A stretch of 32,492 nt of DNA from NCBI GenBank assembly GCA_900404475.1, contig OUQQ01000155.1, positions 1 to 32,492 of the forward strand, read 5' to 3'. This DNA comes from Spongospora subterranea (taxonomy: Eukaryota > Endomyxa > Phytomyxea > Plasmodiophorida > Plasmodiophoridae). The notes under the pieces were generated by a model that was not told the DNA's origin, made no database searches, and saw nothing but the letters and a program-made list of their open reading frames with translations. The first letter of the stretch is position 1, and the number at the start of each line of letters is the position of its first letter. Shown here in pieces: positions 19,287-29,612 of the stretch. The position numbers were made by a program, and so were the translations under genes.

Positions 19287-19350
19287 TGTTTCGGGGCAAT
19301 TTCCAAGTAGATCTAATAAAATTGTTGTTTGCAAATGTGCTGATGATGAA

Positions 19351-21046
19351 TCAAACCGCAATCATCCGTCCGACCGTCTCAACCGCATCGGCATCATCAA
19401 CGCTAACTTGTTCGCCCGTTGCCATCTTTTTCACCGTCACCCGGTTGTGTTTGATCTCATCGCTGCCGATCACGATGGTGACAATGGCCCCAGTTTTGTT
19501 CGCCCAACGGAACTTGGCTGACGCTGACGACGCGGTTAGACGTTGTACAACTGATATGCCTTCACAAGACGAATAAATTGGGAAACCATCTTCAACTTTG
19601 GAAAAATGCAATCCAACCTTGATTACGAAGTCGTTGGCATATCCGTAAACTAGCTTGAGCGACGCCAGGAAAATCTAGAGCAACTACGGCGACTTGAACA
19701 GGATCTTCTTCTACCTGATGAATGCGGTTGAAACAAGAGGAAAATAGGATATAATGATCTGAACCTGTAGATGAAGCTCGTGATGTAATAAGGAGAGACG
19801 ATCAATTCCCGCTGCCCAACCAACGCCCGGCAAACTGATATTGCTGAACGATGAACCCAGATCGTTATACCTGATATTCGAAATTTCACCTGAGATTGCA
19901 CAGTGGAAACGGACTCAAAATTACCGTCCCCCAGCTAGAATCGTGCTCTGCTGTTTTCCTAAACTGGAGCTGTTATCGGCAATGAACTCGAACGCGGTCT
20001 CCGAATAATAATCCAGTCCACGAACCAGATGAGGGTCGTGTTGATAACTAATTCCCAGCTCTTTTAGACCCGACAGAACACTGGCCCACCAATCCGAGCT
20101 CGATTTCGATAAATATTCCTGTAAAAGTCACTTGAGAGACCGCAATTCTGATCGTTTACAAATAGGACAGCAACAAACCTGTAATGATGGAGAGTTTTTC
20201 AATATTTCCCGATCGCCTTCATCTTTAGAATCCAGAATTCGAAACGCATTACCGCTTTTTAGCCGTTCTGAACTTTGAGGTGATAGTCGAGTGCTGAACG
20301 GTTGTAGATATTCAACAAGAGCCTTATTGAACGCTGACAGAACGGGTCAATGTTCAATCGCCAAATGTAGATCTGGGGATGGAGAGTTTATTGTACCTGT
20401 TCGCGCCTCACGATCGCCTAACGAGTTGATCGATAATCGCGTCTGATCCAGTAGACCGATATCGCTGAGCGATCGACAGGCCATCTCGATCACCTCGATA
20501 TCGGCATATGGGGTCGATTCACCAACCGACTCAATACCGAATTGATTGAACTGTCTGAACCGCCCTGAACGGTGATATAAGTTCAACAAGAGCAAACACA
20601 ACGAAAACGGTTCAATTATAAGACACCTGCTTGAGGTCTTTCGTGTCTGAACATTGGACCACAATACCATAACTTTCGAAATCGATTGGGTAATTTTCCT
20701 TTCACCATTTCATTCGATAAACACCTCACTAACCCAGCGGTTCCCTGTTTTAGATCAGGGGCCAGTCTGAGAATCATGCAGTTCGTGTGTCGAATATTTC
20801 AAACGGAACCTCAGGTCGAAGGCAAAGCGGATCGTGGTCGTCGTTGTTGACGGAGAACAGCTCTTTCAGCGAGGCGTGATCGCGATCATCGCTGGGTCGG
20901 TCGAATACCTCCCGTCTCTCGACGATGGGTAATCTCACCTCCCGATAGGAATATAATCGCGCCATCGACGATAGACGCCCCTCAATGTGCGATAGCTGTC
21001 GGGCCAACGGTGGCAGAACATCTCGAAACCCTCGAGCTGGGTTCAT
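19351..21046 (-). CDS. Histidyl-tRNA synthetase, bacterial type
   Basis: A class II synthetase that charges tRNA-His. Several exons with introns of roughly 50-65 bp join in frame. It opens [17 protein letters not shown] (motif 1 region), then [32 protein letters not shown] (motif 2), [40 protein letters not shown], the histidine-specific [23 protein letters not shown], and motif 3 [11 protein letters not shown]. The C-terminal anticodon-binding domain follows ([26 protein letters not shown]). [15 protein letters not shown] and KxxTGEQ are hallmarks of bacterial HisS, not of the eukaryotic cytosolic/mitochondrial HARS seen in animals and fungi. Introns show that it is nuclear. It may serve the mitochondrion, but no targeting peptide is seen: the frame opens just before the catalytic domain (M at 21046, or 21070). 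It could be an endosymbiont or laterally acquired gene. Confidence 0.92.
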
Positions 21047-21309
21047 GGGATCCCAACCCACAAATATCAATCACTTCTCCGGCATTTCTCCAATGATCCA
21101 ACAACAAGATACTCTGTCCGTTGATTGATTTTTCCGAATGTCAAATCTGTTTGTTGTTGTTATTAGGATTGATTGGGATTGGTGTAAATGGCCCTAATAT
21201 AGGTCGACAGAAGACTTGATGGGAATTGACCAATATCAATGATTGGAGAGTGGCATTAGCGGTAGAGAGTGCTATTGGGACGATGATGGCGCCATTCATT
21301 AGATGGAGT

Positions 21310-22820
21310 CTAAGGTGGGCGATGAACGGTGAATATGTATACGCCGGCTGCGACGCTGGCTTGAACTAGTATCGAGGGCCTCATATTACATATCGATAAT
21401 GCATTGATTCCTTCAGATGGATTACAAGTCCGACACTCGTAAATCTGTTGCCAAAATCAGAAAAATCAGTTTAACCCCATGCTGTTAATCAATATTGTAA
21501 ACCTGGGAGAGGTCCTCGACTTTATACACAGTTTTCAGCAAGAATTCCACATTAGAAATTTCGTCAAATATTCCTTCCCGAATCCGTCTCATTTTCAATA
21601 AAGTTCTTCTGCGAGGACTGATCCCATATCCAACTATAATATGGCTCGAGCTCGGAGAGAAGCACAGAGATGTGGCAAATTCGACCTAAAACAGTATCAG
21701 GTCAGGTTGTAGAACAGTGCATGGACCAAACCTCAGGCAAGGGACAGCTACGAATCTCAACTCCCAACGTTGACGAATCGAGAGACAGTATAGATAGACG
21801 TGCCCCAGTGTTTGTTACTCGACAGCATGCGATTAAATCGCCACGATTATTGACGGCAACACCTGCTTCAGTATATAATAGTATACCATGGATATCGTGA
21901 TAGGCGCCTAGTTCGAAAACATTGGTTATTGCCCCAACTGTGATATACGTCTCACATACTTTCGAGAGTGTTTGTATCGAAGCTCCATCTCATAATGCGA
22001 ACAGTATACAAGCGCTTTTCTGGCACTTTTAAAGCAATTAAGATCCGCTGGCCAACAGAACGAGCGAACAGAATCTGCGAGCTGGTGCTGAATATGGTTG
22101 ATGTTGAGTTGCGGCGATATCTCCAATGCAGCACTTTATTGGTTGAGGTGACTATTAGCTGGTCATAATTCCCAAGAAATGATAACGATCGAATGGGTCC
22201 TAAATTGATTCTAAGCCAACCAGATCATCGTATAGTGAGGATGAGGAAAACAGAGCGTGCTAATGACCTGGGCATTGCAATTTATAGATCGGAGAGCGTG
22301 TTCGAGTATCCCATAAAATAACGAGACCAGATAGACACCCACTAGCTAGAAACCCTTGGCCAAACACCAACGACCAACAAGTACGGCTATGCTGTTGAAG
22401 CGAATACACATGTTTGGGAGCTCCATCAGTTGTGCTGAATAATCTGATCGTGTGGTCTTTCAAGCTAATGGCGACCTCATTTGAATAATCGGACACTGCA
22501 ATGGCCACGGCGGCGTTGCCGAAACTGAAATGGGTGCACGATCCATGGGTGAACAGCAATCGCTCTTCCAGTGCGACCATGAATCGCTCCGACCGCCTTT
22601 CTCCACTTAATAGCACCGACAGCATTATCACCAACGAAAAAACCTGACTAACGCCAGCCAAATATTGGGTACTGACCTAGTTCAAATATCGCCGTCTCCG
22701 TAGATAATTGAATAATGGCAGTGGGCTCCCGCCCGCGGCTCCTACCTTTCTGGGGTTCTTCTTCATCCACCAATGTCCCGAGCTTACCCGGCCCATACCC
22801 ATCCTGAACCTGAAAATTTC
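21310..22820 (-). CDS. AMBRA1-like WD40 protein
   Basis: AMBRA1 proteins are WD40 scaffold/CRL4 adaptors in autophagy and cell-cycle control (family role). Exons are 21310-21444, 21503-21685, 21732-21907, 21960-22199 and 22268-22605, with a further one ending at 22673. Introns are 46-68 bp, all in phase. Blade-like units are visible: AISLKDHTIRLFSTTDG, HVYSLQQHSRTCWSLVF, FLASGCLSGLVILWDT, GPIRSLSFLGNYDQLIV and TSTNKVLHWRYR. This order matches the HRRTPW...LIASGCLDGEVRIWD region of AMBRA1. The C-terminal blades follow as a second block (ARLSILSLDSSTLG, ATSLCFSPSSSHIIVGYG, GINALSICNMRPSILVQAS), as in the split propeller of AMBRA1. The long disordered linker of vertebrate AMBRA1 is missing, so the protein is short. 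The N-terminal exon and start codon are unresolved. Confidence 0.72.
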
Positions 22821-22982
22821 GGTCACGATCAAAACGGAGCTCCCAAAAATTGCCGCAGTTGGCCCTTGAATTGAAATTTTTTGAGGATATGTGGAATACG
22901 TATAAAAATATAATAGAAATAACAAACAATGCGAATACTTACGGTGCAAATAACATGTTTTTTAATCGACTGATGGATATGC

Positions 22983-23563
22983 AGTTGAAGGGTTCAGGGA
23001 CGGTTGCGGTGATGGAAATTCAATTGTCTCTTATTCTACGACATCGAAACGATTGGACAGCAACAAGAAACGGGATTATGAACCAAATTCGAGCCCACTC
23101 AGTAGACTGTCGAAATGGTTCAATACGAGTTTTTGGATATCAAAGATCAAGTCGATTTTCACGCGCGGTTAGTTGAAAATAGGTTTGGCGAACCAGTCGA
23201 CGTTCATTGTTCCTCAAGCGATTGCTGATATATACCAAAAAGTTTGTGCAGAGGTGTTGAACCATCCTAATATCACAACGCTGAACATCGCCGGAATTGC
23301 CGGAACTAGATTCAACCATCCAAGAGATATCGCGACGCTTAACATCGCCATCCAAGAGCTCGTATTGGTACAATCATCTTTGTCCCATAACAGTCCGAAC
23401 GATATCGACTGTTTTACTGAATGAGCTCGCAGTCGGATCATATTTAAATGAGACCTTTCGCGTTTCACTAATCATCAGTCATGTTATCGATATTCGACTA
23501 CTGGCGCAACCTGTTTTGTTTCTGACCCTATTCATTGAGGGAAAATATCGAAATGTTACGTGA
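22983..23563 (+). CDS. Unresolved coding exons, unknown product
   Basis: Probable coding sequence that I cannot assemble with certainty. One path reads GYxVEGFRDGCGDGNS to RLSKWFNTSFWISKIKSIFTR. It then joins over a 51-bp GT-AG intron (about 23166-23216) to AIADIYQKVCAEVLNHPN, and over a 64-bp intron to LAVGSYLNETFRVSLIISHV. Another path starts with the ATG at 23115 (MVQYEFLDIKDQVDFHAR). No family is recognised. It may be an N-terminal extension of the pseudokinase that follows, or a separate small gene. It lies head-to-head with the AMBRA1-like gene. Confidence 0.35.
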
Positions 23564-23564
23564 T

Positions 23565-23640
23565 TGGAGTTGTTTATTTGATTTCCGATGGAGTTGTTTA
23601 TTTGATTTCCGATGGAGTTGTTTATTTGATTTCCGATGGA
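23565..23640 (+). repeat. Tandem repeat, 24-bp unit, three copies
   Basis: TGGAGTTGTTTATTTGATTT plus CCGA is repeated three times without a mismatch and is followed by a partial unit (TGGA). It lies just upstream of the pseudokinase start. In one frame it reads WSCLFDFR three times, but no gene model uses that frame. Perfect identity suggests a young expansion. Confidence 0.9.
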
Positions 23641-23656
23641 ATGGCGTGATAAAAAT

Positions 23657-26042
23657 ATGGCAATCTCCCTTGCTCATGGCTTCGAACTTGAGCCGTATCT
23701 TAACCTCGGTGGTTCAGCAGAACGTTTCGAAGGTCTGGTCACGGAAACGGCTCCAGCCGAGAGGTTTCCGCTAGCATTGTAGTTCACGTTAATATAGTTC
23801 TGAGTTGATCATATTAGAATTAATAGCACGGCTTGGCTTGTTTCTGCTTATGATCCTGGAAGTAAACGTCATTTTCTGCTTGAGGGCGTCCATGAAGATC
23901 ATGGAGGGCACCACAACATTGCAGCAACGGAGCACCTGATGAATATGTTATCAAGAGAAGAGACATCATCGCCTGCGTGCTTGGGATCACTTAAGAAAGA
24001 CAGCTTCCACTATGTTCGTAATTTCGATGACATTCAGACTGAGGCTGTAAGCGTGAGTTTTTCAATTTTTTTCAGGCCATCATCGACATCAGCGGGATAA
24101 GGCTTACGTCACTAGTAGAAATGGGCACTCCAAAGTTCAAGGAAGAAGAAATCTCCTGTATTGTTTCAGATATCCTTTACAGTTTAGCAGCGCTCCATCG
24201 ACTCCAGTTGATGCATCGTCATGTTAAATGCGATTACGTATATGTCGATAAATCCGGAAAGTCGTTTTTGCTTGGTTACACAGATGCAGCGTTGCAGTTA
24301 AGTTCCATCTCACGGGACCCAATCAATGCATCAAAATTCGATCATGCTATCGATGTAGAGCTGCTGGGAGTAATGCTTCTTCACATGGTGTTGGGATATC
24401 AGCCACAGCCTCCGCACTCAAATGTTGTTCACACTATCATACACTAAATTTAAACCTGACCCTATTTTTTAGACGCTGTTGTCGCTTTTCAAATCGTCGA
24501 GCTTGAATCAGCATTCGGCTGCCAAATTAGATTTCATTCAGCTCTGCTTAACATTTCCGAACGCCCCACAAGTAGAAGAACTGCAACAGGTAGACTTCCC
24601 TCCACCTGTTTTTCCAACGTGCCCTTCTCAGTCCTTTAAAACTGCAGCACGCCTTCGTGTCCATGAGGTTGCCACAGCTTGATCTTCAGCGCTTTCACCT
24701 GTATTTTGACAGGGGACCTCAAAGCAGTGATGTAGATGAATATCAAGGAAATTTGCGAAGTGATCAAACTCATATGCTCCCAAACTGCATGGCCATACAA
24801 CAAGTCAATCAAAGGACCTCTTCCAAAGAGTCTCAGCGATCAGATGCTGGCGCCAAGATTTTATTCCGCCCGGGTAGTGCCATAAAAGAGTCTTATCAAC
24901 AGGCAGAAGATGTTCTTCGCAATATCCATGCGCTGTGGCCAGGACTGTTGTCCCAGGAGGAACAAGAAACTGTTCAGTTAGAATCACGTAAGCAAGCTCG
25001 TGAGGATTTAGCGCTGATACTATCAACTGGTGATGAATCAAGGCGACTGGACCAATTTACTGAGCAGAAACTGGTGTCTGAAGTTGTTCCTTGTTACAGT
25101 AGCGACAGGCCTGCATCTGTCAAGGCAGCCACGCAAGATGTGGGCACGACAGTGACCTCACATACATCTTCAAAAAAGTTTACCTACAGCAGTTCGGAAA
25201 CTTTACGACCAGAGCGTGACGTTTCAGTCCCTTGTTTGCGAGCTTCACCCTACAACGAAACCAAAACAGCACCGCAATCATGGGAGCGGGTGCTCAAGTC
25301 TCAGCCAGCACGGACGAATTACTGCCCTGAAGACCCAGCTGGAAAATTGTTCAGTCGCTGTACAAGAGCTATTTCTAAATGGGAAAGAAAACTTGAGAAG
25401 TTCAAATCGGAAATGATGAAAGAGCAGTGCAATGAAGCCAGCCCAAGCCGACCGTCGTGTCTTGGAGATTCGTCGCACTCTGGATTTCATGATGATGTTA
25501 ATGCAGCCAAATCTAACGTCAAGTTACAGAGAGCACAGCAAGAATCCCCATCAATTACTCCATTGAGATCATGCTCAAAACCACCGAATCGCGGATTCTG
25601 TCACAATCCCCCACAAGGTCCAATTCAAAAAATGCGTCACGAATCTTCAATATTTACACCATGGAGAAAACATGTCTTTCAAAATCAAAACAATCGCACT
25701 CACGAGGAAGAAGGTTTCCTTCGAGGTCGCGATTTATTGGTGCATTCGTTACAGGAATTAAGGGTAGATACGTCAGGTCTTGAAAACCGCATTTCAATTG
25801 CAGAACCTGAGCCCATAGTCAATCAATTGGAATGTTCAATGGACAAACCACATCATCATAGTTCCCCGCCATCAAATCAAGACAATGAAGAGCACCACAG
25901 TAGCAGTCCTGCTACAACCAACCCAAATGCTATCCCGGAAAGGCTTGTGCAACCGTTTCGACGTGCTCGGCAACTAGAACCGTTTCGAGATCGTCTGAGG
26001 CGATGTCTTGACGTAATTGATTTCCCAATCAACCCGATGTAG
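23657..26042 (+). CDS. Protein pseudokinase with long C-terminal tail
   Basis: Exons are 23657-23732, 23805-24046, 24076-24426, 24473-24589 and 24648-26042: 2181 bp, 726 aa. A degenerate kinase domain fills residues ~10-270. The glycine loop is weak (LGGSAERFE) and the VAIK lysine is not obvious (WLVSAYDPGSKRHF). The alpha-E/catalytic-loop region is clear (ILYSLAALHRLQLMHRHVKC), but HRD has become HRH and the loop Asn is Tyr (KCDYVYV). DFG has become LGYTD. The alpha-F region is AIDVELLGVMLLHMVLG, and the lobe closes with the usual motif LQQHAFV. The metal-binding residues are lost, so I infer a catalytically dead scaffold. The ~450-residue tail is polar, Ser/Gln/Glu rich and disordered, ending in QPFRRARQLEPFRDRLRRCL. 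The intron at 24047-24075 is only 29 bp. The closest kinase group cannot be told. Confidence 0.75.
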
Positions 26043-26447
26043 GCTACAGTAGTGTAGCCGCACCGAGATTCACCTTGTGTTCATGTTTCATATCACCAGT
26101 GCACTATCTTGGTGTAGGATAGACGACAGCCTATCATGTTACTTACGAAAATCAAGGGGATCGTATATATATATATATATGAATCATGAACCCATCATCT
26201 CCTATAACTTATACCGTAACATTCCTCATTCGTCTCATTCTCCATTCGTTTTGTGGCAAGGAGTATTGTGAGGCCTCAACGGACGGTGTTGTTATTTTTG
26301 GTTCTGCTAAGTCGGGTTGTCGACTACTGCAGTCGACGTTCCTCCCAGTCTCCATCAGCTGAACGCTGACGTACAGTTTATTGCTCTGCTCACAGTAGAC
26401 GACGCAACCGTATTATATATTCGAGCTTCGTAGTTTGTACATGTTCA
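26043..26447. other. Intergenic region with (AT)n (405 bp)
   Basis: This is the region between the pseudokinase and the CCCH gene. It contains an (AT)8-9 microsatellite at about 26164-26180 and otherwise no gene. TATTATATAT at about 26411 lies ~35 bp before the CCCH gene ATG and may be a TATA-like element. Confidence 0.5.
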
Positions 26448-27406
26448 ATGCCTGTCTCAACGTCTTCGCTGCATTACTCGAACATAAACGAGTTTGCACA
26501 AAAGTTCTCGAGATTACAGGATGACAATGACGCTTTAAGGCGGCAGTTGAGTGAAGAGCGGCATGCAAGGGCTTCAGCCCAAGCCATGCTTTCTCATTTA
26601 CTTGACCAGGTCCAGGCTGAAGGGGTCGATGTTATACATTTAGCCCCTGACACCTCTGCGTATGTCCAATCTGCCGATATTCGCGTGTTTGCAGAACGTA
26701 AGAGTACAGGTCGGGTGACAATGTACTGCTTAGTTTAAACTTAGGATCGGTTCGATTCTGTGAGCAAATGAAAGATTTTGCTTCACATATCCTTACCTTC
26801 TGCCCAATCCCACTGAAACAGGATATTGAAAATTTTGAAGCAGTACCCTTACAGAGTGATTGTCACTTGTCGATCTGCAACGGAGCCGAAGACGAGGAAA
26901 ATTTTTCAAGTACAGAGAGACGTGTCGGTGGTAAACCGTTAGAGGCCCAAAAGGTATGACAAACAATGTTTGCCATTATGAGGCATTTGGTCAAATCCAT
27001 TTTGAAGGACCTTTTTGAGCGGAGGCGACGTATGTCAACTCCAGAACCAGGCGAATATCGTGAATACTTAGATTCGCGTCCTAGCGAAATTACCAGCCAC
27101 TGGAAGAGGGGGAAGGCGGATTACATTGAGGTCAGCCGTCGACGGTCTTCTCGTAGTCGATCACTCAAACAACGGCATAAAAGTCGCTTATCTGAGTCTT
27201 CGTCGCGATATGATGTCGATTCATCCCGTTATTATCCAGCCGTAAACTCATATATGGACATCTTATGTCCACGTTTTAATGAAGGGAAATGTCGGCTGGA
27301 ACAATGCAACCGCCTCCACATTTGTAGTTTCTGCTCGTCTGAGAAACATTCCGTTCTTTCATGCCCCAGCTATAGTAGCTCGAAAAAAAGTAAAAATCGA
27401 AAATGA
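26448..27406 (+). CDS. CCCH zinc finger plus CCHC knuckle protein
   Basis: Three exons, 26448-26697, 26745-26953 and 27008-27406, join to 858 bp (285 aa); introns are 47 and 54 bp. The N-terminus is a coiled coil (FAQKFSRLQDDNDALRRQLS). The middle is acidic. An Arg/Ser-rich block follows (RRRSSRSRSLKQRHKSR). Near the C-terminus is a CCCH finger of spacing CX7CX4CX3H (CPRFNEGKCRLEQCNRLH). Immediately after comes CSFCSSEKHSVLSC, an exact CX2CX4HX4C zinc knuckle, and the protein ends in a Ser/Lys tail. Such finger pairs bind RNA, and the RS block suggests a nuclear RNA-processing protein. That is inference; I know no named orthologue. The ATG at 26448 is the first in frame. AATAAA at 27421-27426 is a likely polyadenylation signal. 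Confidence 0.78.
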
Positions 27407-27420
27407 CCGATGAATTGCAA

Positions 27421-27426
27421 AATAAA
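27421..27426 (+). other. Polyadenylation signal of the CCCH gene
   Basis: AATAAA lies 14 bp after the TGA stop and fits the very short 3' UTRs implied by gene spacing here. Confidence 0.5.
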
Positions 27427-27594
27427 TCAGACTTAAATATGTTAGGGATTATCCGGTCAGATTTGTAACTTTTATCATGGATTCAGTTGTCAATTCTTGT
27501 ATTATTAGGGCAATTTGGGCATATAAAGATAATGCGCACGGACTTGCTCGGAGTTCCAGATCCCCTCCGTCGTCAAACATTGTCTACCGAAGCC

Positions 27595-27965
27595 ATGGTT
27601 GCCGCCCCTGCAGGAACCGTCCCAGGAATCGCCAAAGGTCTTGCCAAAGGCCACATCGTCACTAAGCGCGTTCTGCGTTCAAAGCCTTCCAACGGCAAGG
27701 GGAAATTGGGAGCTCGCACGGTTCTCGTCCGAGATGTTATCCGTTCCGTTGCCGGATTCGCTCCTTATGAAAAGCGTATCATGGAGTTGATCAAGGGCGG
27801 TGGTGTCAACTCTCAGAAGCGTGCCATGCGATTCGCTAAAAAACGAGTAAGTAGCTAGAATTTTGTACAAATACTTTGTTTACTGACCTCACCATTATTT
27901 AGCTTGGAACCCACAAGCGCGCCAAGGCCAAATTTTCCGAACTATCCGAATCCATGAACAAATAA
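27595..27965 (+). CDS. RPL36: Ribosomal protein eL36
   Basis: Component of the 60S subunit. Exons 27595-27846 and 27903-27965 are split by a 56-bp GT-AG intron. The product is 104 aa, the normal size. Recognisable segments: GIAKGLAKGHIVTKR, VRDVIRSVAGFAPYEKR, ELIK, KRAMRFAKKRLGTHKRAKAKF. There is a small insertion (GGGVNSQ) where most family members have DK or GKD. The open frame runs upstream to 27487 without a stop, but ATG 27595 in a good context (GCCATGG) gives the usual protein. Confidence 0.95.
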
Positions 27966-28453
27966 TCAATAAGTTCAAATACATCTGCTATATCTGTATT
28001 GGAGAAATAGAACACAGTCTGTGTTTTTGATAGAATTTCATTTTGTTTTTATGGTAATCCTTAGACGTCGAATGCTGCGGTCATATCACGTTGGTTATCA
28101 TCAATATTGTACTGCCGAATGACGCTTTAACAATCGGCATGTGATTTTCCCACTTATATATTTTCATACATACGTTGCTATAGCTTTCGCTTGCCTGCTT
28201 TATTTTTGAACCCCATCGTTTAAAATATATACTCTCTGGTTAACATAACTACAGAATTTCAATGATCTAGCGTAGACTTCTCAATCTATTGTACATTCGC
28301 CACAAAGCATTCCGCCGATGCTGTAAATTGATTGTAACATGCCGTTGGCCGTCTACACAATCACCGACTGGCCAATATAGACCGTGGCGGCAATTGAGCC
28401 TCGTTACATCACTTGCCCAATTCGACATTCGCCATTGCCGATACACCATCTTG
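27966..28453. other. Intergenic region (488 bp)
   Basis: This lies between RPL36 and NUDT21 on the same strand. Open stretches near 28270-28450 on both strands are not conserved-looking and run into the NUDT21 start. I see no repeat or RNA gene. Confidence 0.45.
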
Positions 28454-29201
28454 ATGGATGCTGTTGACGTACACTGTGTGAATAATTCCACTTTTGGTGA
28501 GAAACCGCCTTTAAAAATCAAACGGGATGTTTCCCCTAAATCACGCCTTCAACAGGTCAGATCTAGTGCAAATTGTTATTCAAGGCCAAACTAACGAATA
28601 CCGTCTCAGAAATATAGTGAATTTGGATTGCAGACAATAGTGGAAGCGATATTAGTTGTTCACCTTCATGGTCATCTTCATGTATTATTGTTACAGGAAG
28701 GTCCATCCAGGTTTAAACTGTAATAACTTGATTCTATTATTTACTGGTTCTGTAATCTAAACATGATTATAGGCCAGGTGGCCGACTAAAGCCCAACGAA
28801 GACGAGGTCAATGGACTGAAAAGGAAGCTCGTTTCGAAATTATCAGCTGTTGATACGACTGCGGATTCTGGTATCGACTGGAAGGTAAATATACAGAATT
28901 TTTCACAGCTGCGAGCGTTAATTAGTTTCGCTAGATTGGACCACTTGTAGGTAGCTGGTGGAGACCATCGTTCGATGAAGCTCTGTACCCTTACATTCCT
29001 CCACATGTCACTTATCCTAAAGAAGTTCGTCGCATATATTTTGTCCCATTACAGGAAAAATGTGCATTTGCCGTTCCATCTAACCTGAAACTGCTTGCAG
29101 TTCCGTTATTTGATTTATATAATAATGCAGCGCAATATGGGCACCGGCTTGCGTGCATCCCTGAATTAATATCTCGTATATCTTTTAACACCTGCTCCTG
29201 A
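28454..29201 (+). CDS. NUDT21: Cleavage factor Im 25-kDa subunit (CPSF5)
   Basis: It binds UGUA in pre-mRNA and guides poly(A) site choice as part of cleavage factor Im in the nucleus. Exons 28454-28555, 28610-28719, 28773-28884 and 28935-29201 give 196 aa (human 227), with introns of 54, 53 and 50 bp. Conserved blocks are NNSTFG near the N-terminus, HVLLLQEGPSRFKLPGGRLK, PNEDEVNGLKRKL, VGSWWRPSFDEALYPYIPPH, VPLQEKCAFAVPSNLKLLAV, PLFDLYNNAAQYG and PELISRISFN. As in all CFIm25 proteins, the Nudix box lacks the catalytic glutamates, so RNA binding and not hydrolysis is expected. The shorter length comes from a trimmed N-terminus. Confidence 0.95.
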
Positions 29202-29612
29202 TGAACCACAACGCATCGGCCAAGGCTATTTATTCAATACATTGCTCAATATTGTGCAAAATCAGTTACTTCATGCAATTCATTTGAGTTTACGCACAAT
29301 ATATGTTCAGCGATACAAATACACATTCCTTGGATATCCTACGAATTGTCGGTTTTTATTTCTGGGTCAAACACTCGTTCAAGGATCATATAGTACTCAA
29401 TATAATAATCACTCCCTAAAACTTCTGCCAGGGATATGGGTGTCTGACCGTCGGTTGCTGATGATGTTAGTCAACTCAATGTTGGCAGACATCGAGTCAA
29501 CATCAAATGCAACAGTATTAGAGCAAGGCACTATATTCCAGAGTCATATCGCCCTGGGCCTGGTCATCAACTCCGCCACGGTGTCCGAATAATCCATCGT
29601 CTCTCGTTAATC
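29202..29612. other. Region between NUDT21 and RPL12 (411 bp)
   Basis: A plus-strand frame stays open from inside the NUDT21 end (about 29170) to 29592, roughly 140 codons, with no good ATG and no recognised similarity. It stops 20 bp before the RPL12 ATG. I treat it as the RPL12 5' region and not as a gene, with some doubt. Confidence 0.35.

Noticed and set aside
28289..28453. In-frame extension upstream of the NUDT21 ATG
   Set aside because: The frame stays open, but the translated sequence is unlike CFIm25 N-termini, and ATG 28454 fits the conserved NNSTFG region.
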